Below are positions 59,937 to 64,000 of a DNA stretch of 64,000 bases, one piece after another. The stretch is taken from positions 920,985-984,984 of the forward strand of contig FJOG01000004.1 in assembly GCA_900073065.1 (NCBI GenBank), written 5' to 3'. Below the pieces are notes generated by a model. That model saw only the letters and a list, made by a program, of their open reading frames with translations, did not search any database and was not told the DNA's origin. The position numbers and the translations under genes were made by a program. This DNA comes from Phialocephala subalpina (taxonomy: Eukaryota; Ascomycota; Leotiomycetes; Helotiales; Mollisiaceae). The stretch's first letter is position 1, and each line of letters begins with the position of its first letter.

Positions 59937-62630
59937 TTTAACTGCTTATTATCTTAATTCAGAAGGAATTGTTGACTTTTTGTGGCGCGTTGATGGTTGC
60001 TGGAAATACGCCGATAGAGCTGCAATGTCGATCAAGTCCGCCGGGCCTCTGAAAGATTTGTCGCAAGCTCAATTGCAGCTGGTCGCCGACGACTCGAGGC
60101 GACGACAGCAGCGAGCAATGGAATCCGTGTTGAAGGTGAAGTGAGGATTGATTGCGGTCGACTCGAAACTAAGGTGATTCTGTAATTTCCCTGGTTCATT
60201 CCCAAGCCACTCCTGTTGTCGCTAGCCCAAGTCGCCCCTTCCAACTTCCAGGAACGCTCAAGTTCCGCACTAAAAACTTCAAGGTGGTGACAATGCGAAT
60301 TTGACGTCGACGGGCTGCTTCTATTTTCAGTTACGAGAGAGTTCTGTAATGCGACGACGACGACGATGATGGAGGGACGATGAACGTTTGTGTGAGTGTG
60401 TTGTCAAGGTTGGGCAAGAGAAGTGTGGGCAACACCTTCTGTAAATGAATGATTTTCATGCAGTGGTCAACTCGACATATGGACCAGGGTCAAGCCACAG
60501 CAACGGAAATGAATCGCCTGGGTTGGTTGATAGCTCTCTGATGGTACAGGCATGCGGTATATCAGAGCATGGTTTGGGGAAGCGCTTCATGCCGGACGGT
60601 ATGATTTCTTTTATTTATGCTACGACTTCGAACTGCATGGCTTCGAACTTCACTCTGAAGTATGGAGACTTCGACCTCGACCGCAAACATCGTGTCTCCC
60701 CGTGAGGCGAGCTCGTTACCTTCGTATCGGCAGTTTGCAGCAGCTTGCTATTATTATTGCACAGCCTTGGTGTTTGAGGTTATGCAAGCGCCACAAACTT
60801 GATCCCAGATTCGTCCGGATCGATTCGTGCATAGGACAGATCTTCCACTCCACTCCACTCCACCATCTCGAAGGTGCTGCGCGCCGGGAGCCTCCAAAAG
60901 GACCGTCACGCAAGGATTCCCTGAATCCGTCATGGCGGGAGGGGATGATAAAATGACGACGAGATTGGGAGATTCTGTGCTCAATGCAGCATGAGTTTAT
61001 ATATGAAGACACGGATCACCGGGGATGAGAGGGGATGAGAGGGGAAGAATCTTGTTACGATTTTCGTCCGCGTGTTTCTCCAGGCGGAGCCGCCACTTTT
61101 GGTCTTGCGAAGGCTCGAAGCAGGTCAAGAGCTTCAGGTCAAATTGAATTGGCCACTCTTGCCCTATCGTGAATGTTTTCTCGAGATGCAATGCAGGTTG
61201 GATGTTCTCCCTTGTTTGTAGCGGTTCCTGTCCTCCGTATGGCTCCTTCAGGCAAGTAAGTACCCTTGACAATACGAGCATACAAGGATAAGGATGATTG
61301 TTCTAGAACGACTGAGCACCCAAAAGAGGGCGATGCAACTGGGAAAAAGAGAGTTCTCGGGACGCGAGTACTGTGGGATGCGGCTACTTCTAGTATTTCC
61401 ATTGGATACAAAGATACTTCATGCATATGAATAGAGTGAGGTGATGTGGCGGTCGAAATCGCACGTCTCCGATCAGGCTGATATAACAACTCACATGATC
61501 TGCTTTATTTATACGAAATGATGGGACATGGACATGATATAAGAATTGGGATATCATCAGACTCGAGATAATAGGCGTAAATTGTTGTGCCTAGCAACAG
61601 AGAACTCTGCTCTGCTCATATCGCTGGTAGAAGAGAACTTTCGTTATTATATGTGAGCCGGGAAAAGTTGGGGAAGTTGATTGGAAATATTTGCTTTATT
61701 GCTGTCTGGAAATATTTCTTTTGATAGATGTCCTGAAAGCTGGTTAGGGGAAATATAAAAAGGAAGACGCAGAAATATCTCGCAACCTTGTCACCAATAC
61801 TAATAAAAAGTCCTCCTCAGCCGGATCAATTATCTTTCTGTACCATGACTGCTCTGGATTCAAGACTTCAATGACTTGTTGAAAACATTCTATCTTCACC
61901 GGAATCCAAACGCGCCTCAATTAAGTTGGCTCTGAGTGAGGCTTTGATTTTGAGGATATATTGTTCAACACCAGCAACAACCCCACCCAAACGTGACTTC
62001 TGCCTAGTTGACGCTGTTTCTGGCGAGTCATCAGGTGCAATGTCTCACCTCTCTCAACGTGACAAGCACAGCTGGACTTTCCATACGGGGCCGAGGCAGA
62101 CTCGTCTTGCAGTAAAGATGTCCGAAACAAAACATGCGCAAATCGGAGAGAAGTTGTGGTCCGCAATGCGATCATCGGTGAAGAAGTGTGTTTGAAGATA
62201 TATCGACAACTGTCCTTCAAGTTGTAGATAGTAAGCCAGAAATTGCTTTTGAAGATTCGTGTCGATAACTGAGATCTCAATGTCCCTCCTGCTCTTGAAG
62301 AAGCAACTCTTATGGGGAGGGAAAGGGGCTTAAAGCAACACGTGCACTACGGCTCACCATTTAGCCGAGATATGCAAAATTCCAAAAACCGCCAAATCGA
62401 ACTTCTCGCACCTTACCCACATCGAATTCTGGACACCTCAACCATATGGTATGCCGTACAGAACTGCGCCATAAGCTTCACCTGAACCCCTGGCTACCAG
62501 CGTCATCCTACAGCACAGCATCCACACCTGCCAACATACCCTTTCTACGACTCTGATTCTGGTTTCGCTTTCCAATTCGCCTCTATCGTTCATTCTTCTG
62601 CCACATGTGATACTCTCACGCGCACCGTTC
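59937..62630. other. intergenic between Chs7-like and transporter genes
   Basis: 2.7 kb without a supported gene. A short direct repeat GGGGATGAGA (three tandem copies) lies at about 61021-61044. The frames at 60445-60956, 61139-61489 and 61921-62280 are unrecognised and overlap antisense frames. Confidence 0.4.
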
Positions 62631-64000
62631 ATGCATGCGCTGTATCCGCTTTCTCCTGATAGTTTTTCCTTCGGGCAGTAGTCCAACGATTAGCTTGTTG
62701 AATCCAAGTCCCGATATCGACGATTGGACCCTTGACCAAATCGTACTGCCCACTCTTTCCGGTACTCCAGTTTCTCCAAGTTTCCCAACGCAGAGAGGAC
62801 TGCTGCTTCACAGTCCACCGCCTCCAATATTTCTTCTTCAAAGCCTCATCGTCGCCCTGCGAATATACCTCTTCGAACCTTATCAGCACACGCATCGACT
62901 TCCGACTCAGCTGCTCTGCTGGGAGAACAATCGAACGAAAAGCAGGGCCGCCGGTCATCCCTCTCCAGGTCCTCCTCACCTGGGTCAGATTTCTCTTGGA
63001 GCGATACTGGCGATCTTGCAGAACAATTAGACTCCGAGGATCCTCTACAAATCAAGCTCCGAGCGTCCCTTGAGGAGGAAGTGTTTGGTGGTTCCTCGAG
63101 ACGGGCAACTCGGCATAAGAAGGTCCGATATCAAGACGAAGCAGACGACGAACCAAAAGAATATCATCGTGGACTCGTTAAAGAGGATATCGAGATACCC
63201 ACGCCTGCCCCGCGATATATTTCACGAGCAGAGCATATCCTGGCCGCCATCATGTCGGGGGGAGAAAGGCAGATGCACGGCCTTACAGGCAAGCCACTCG
63301 TGTAGGCACAATGTTAAAGACACGACATGGCAGAAGCTGATATGTTTATAGATACTTTACCAGTGTATTCGTCTCCTTAGGCGTTTTCCTGTTTGGATAT
63401 GATCAAGGTGTTATGTCGGGCATTATCACGTAAGATCATTGCCAAGTTCCAGGAGCAACTCTAACAGCATATCAGGGGCCCATTCTTCAAAGACTATTTC
63501 AACCAACCCACTCGAGCCGAAGTGGGGACAATGGTTGCCATTCTCGAGGTTGGGGCATTTTTTGCATCGCTAGTTGTGGGACGAGTAGGTGATATGATTG
63601 GCCGACGGAGGACGATATTTTATGGCTCTGGCATATTCTTCGTTGGAGGTGGGCTGCAGACCGCTGCGACCGGTATGCCAATGATGTTACTGGGCAGAAT
63701 TATTGCAGGTGTTGGCGTTGGAATGCTATCGACGATTGTTCCAGTCTATCAGTCCGAGATCTCACCTCCACATAATCGAGGCAAGTTAGCTTGTATCGAA
63801 TTTACCGGAAACATCACAGGATATGCTACATCTGTCTGGGTAGACTACTTTTGCAGTTATATTAACAGCAACTATTCGTGGAGATTACCATTGCTAATGC
63901 AATGTGTAATGGGAGCTCTGTTGGGCATTGGAAGTTTGGTTATTGTCGAATCACCAAGGTATGCTTCCCATCATTCCCCTCGATCTTCAAGTGCTCATGA
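62631..64000 (+). CDS. MFS sugar transporter-like protein (Vps73/YDR387C type), 3' end outside window
   Basis: The 5' part of a major-facilitator gene. Exons inferred: 62631-62677, 62771-63301, 63352-63429 and 63476-63958, with a further intron beginning at 63959 (GTATGC). The long N-terminus (about 190 residues) is Ser-rich and acidic with no helix. Helix 1 spans the second intron (VSLGVFLFGYDQGVMSGIIT). Family signatures follow: VGRVGDMIGRRRTI (the loop 2-3 D-x-x-GRR motif), GRIIAGVGVGMLSTIVPVYQ with SEISPPHNRGKL (the sugar-transporter signature), and ending VESPR before the splice. It resembles the yeast Vps73 and YDR387C proteins, whose substrates are not firmly known. The first exon and its splice (GTAGTC donor) were chosen because they alone give an ATG in frame. 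The rest is solid. Confidence 0.8.

Noticed and set aside
1..64000. CRISPR arrays, bacterial operons, prophage or secondary-metabolite cluster
   Set aside because: The DNA is clearly fungal nuclear sequence with spliced genes. No direct-repeat/spacer pattern, and no polyketide or peptide synthetase was seen.

Overview
The window is nuclear DNA of a filamentous ascomycete (Pezizomycotina; a leotiomycete-like fungus is my guess, not shown). The evidence is short GT-AG introns of mostly 45-70 bases, ATG-started multi-exon genes, a HET-domain relic, an Nrd1/Seb1-type CID-RRM protein, and fungal housekeeping genes such as the plasma-membrane H+-ATPase. Eleven genes are well supported. Their splice models keep one reading frame throughout and give family-typical lengths. 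A twelfth gene runs off the right edge.

Left part (0.8-23.4 kb): Na+/H+ antiporter (+), Mga2/Spt23-like membrane-bound transcription factor (+), a broken HET-domain gene (+), a small frameshifted hypothetical gene (-), a peroxisomal long-chain acyl-CoA synthetase ending in AKL (+), and the P-type proton pump PMA1 (-). PMA1 makes the proton gradient that the antiporter uses. Mga2 and the acyl-CoA synthetase both belong to fatty-acid biology.

Middle part (23.4-38.9 kb): a gene-poor stretch with one clear gene, a secreted beta-lactamase-like serine hydrolase (33633-34952). Around it, mainly at 28.3-32.5 kb, lies a degenerate tandem array. Its units share an intron-like core (minus-strand sense) and a TATA-like box held at an almost constant distance, while the sequence between is hypervariable. 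I could not assign it to a known family, and it is the best candidate here for something new.

Right part (38.9-64 kb): YHM2-type mitochondrial citrate carrier (-), citrate synthase (-), Nrd1/Seb1-like RNA-binding protein (+), an unassigned 1331-residue WD40 protein with an N-terminal SUMO-interaction-like motif (-), a small ABM-fold monooxygenase (-), a DCAF4-like WD40 protein (+), a Chs7-family membrane chaperone (-), and the 5' part of an MFS sugar transporter (+). Citrate synthase and the citrate carrier are neighbours in one orientation and act in consecutive steps of citrate metabolism.

Splice sites were placed by eye from GT/AG signals, frame continuity and recalled family sequence. 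No search or transcript data were available.
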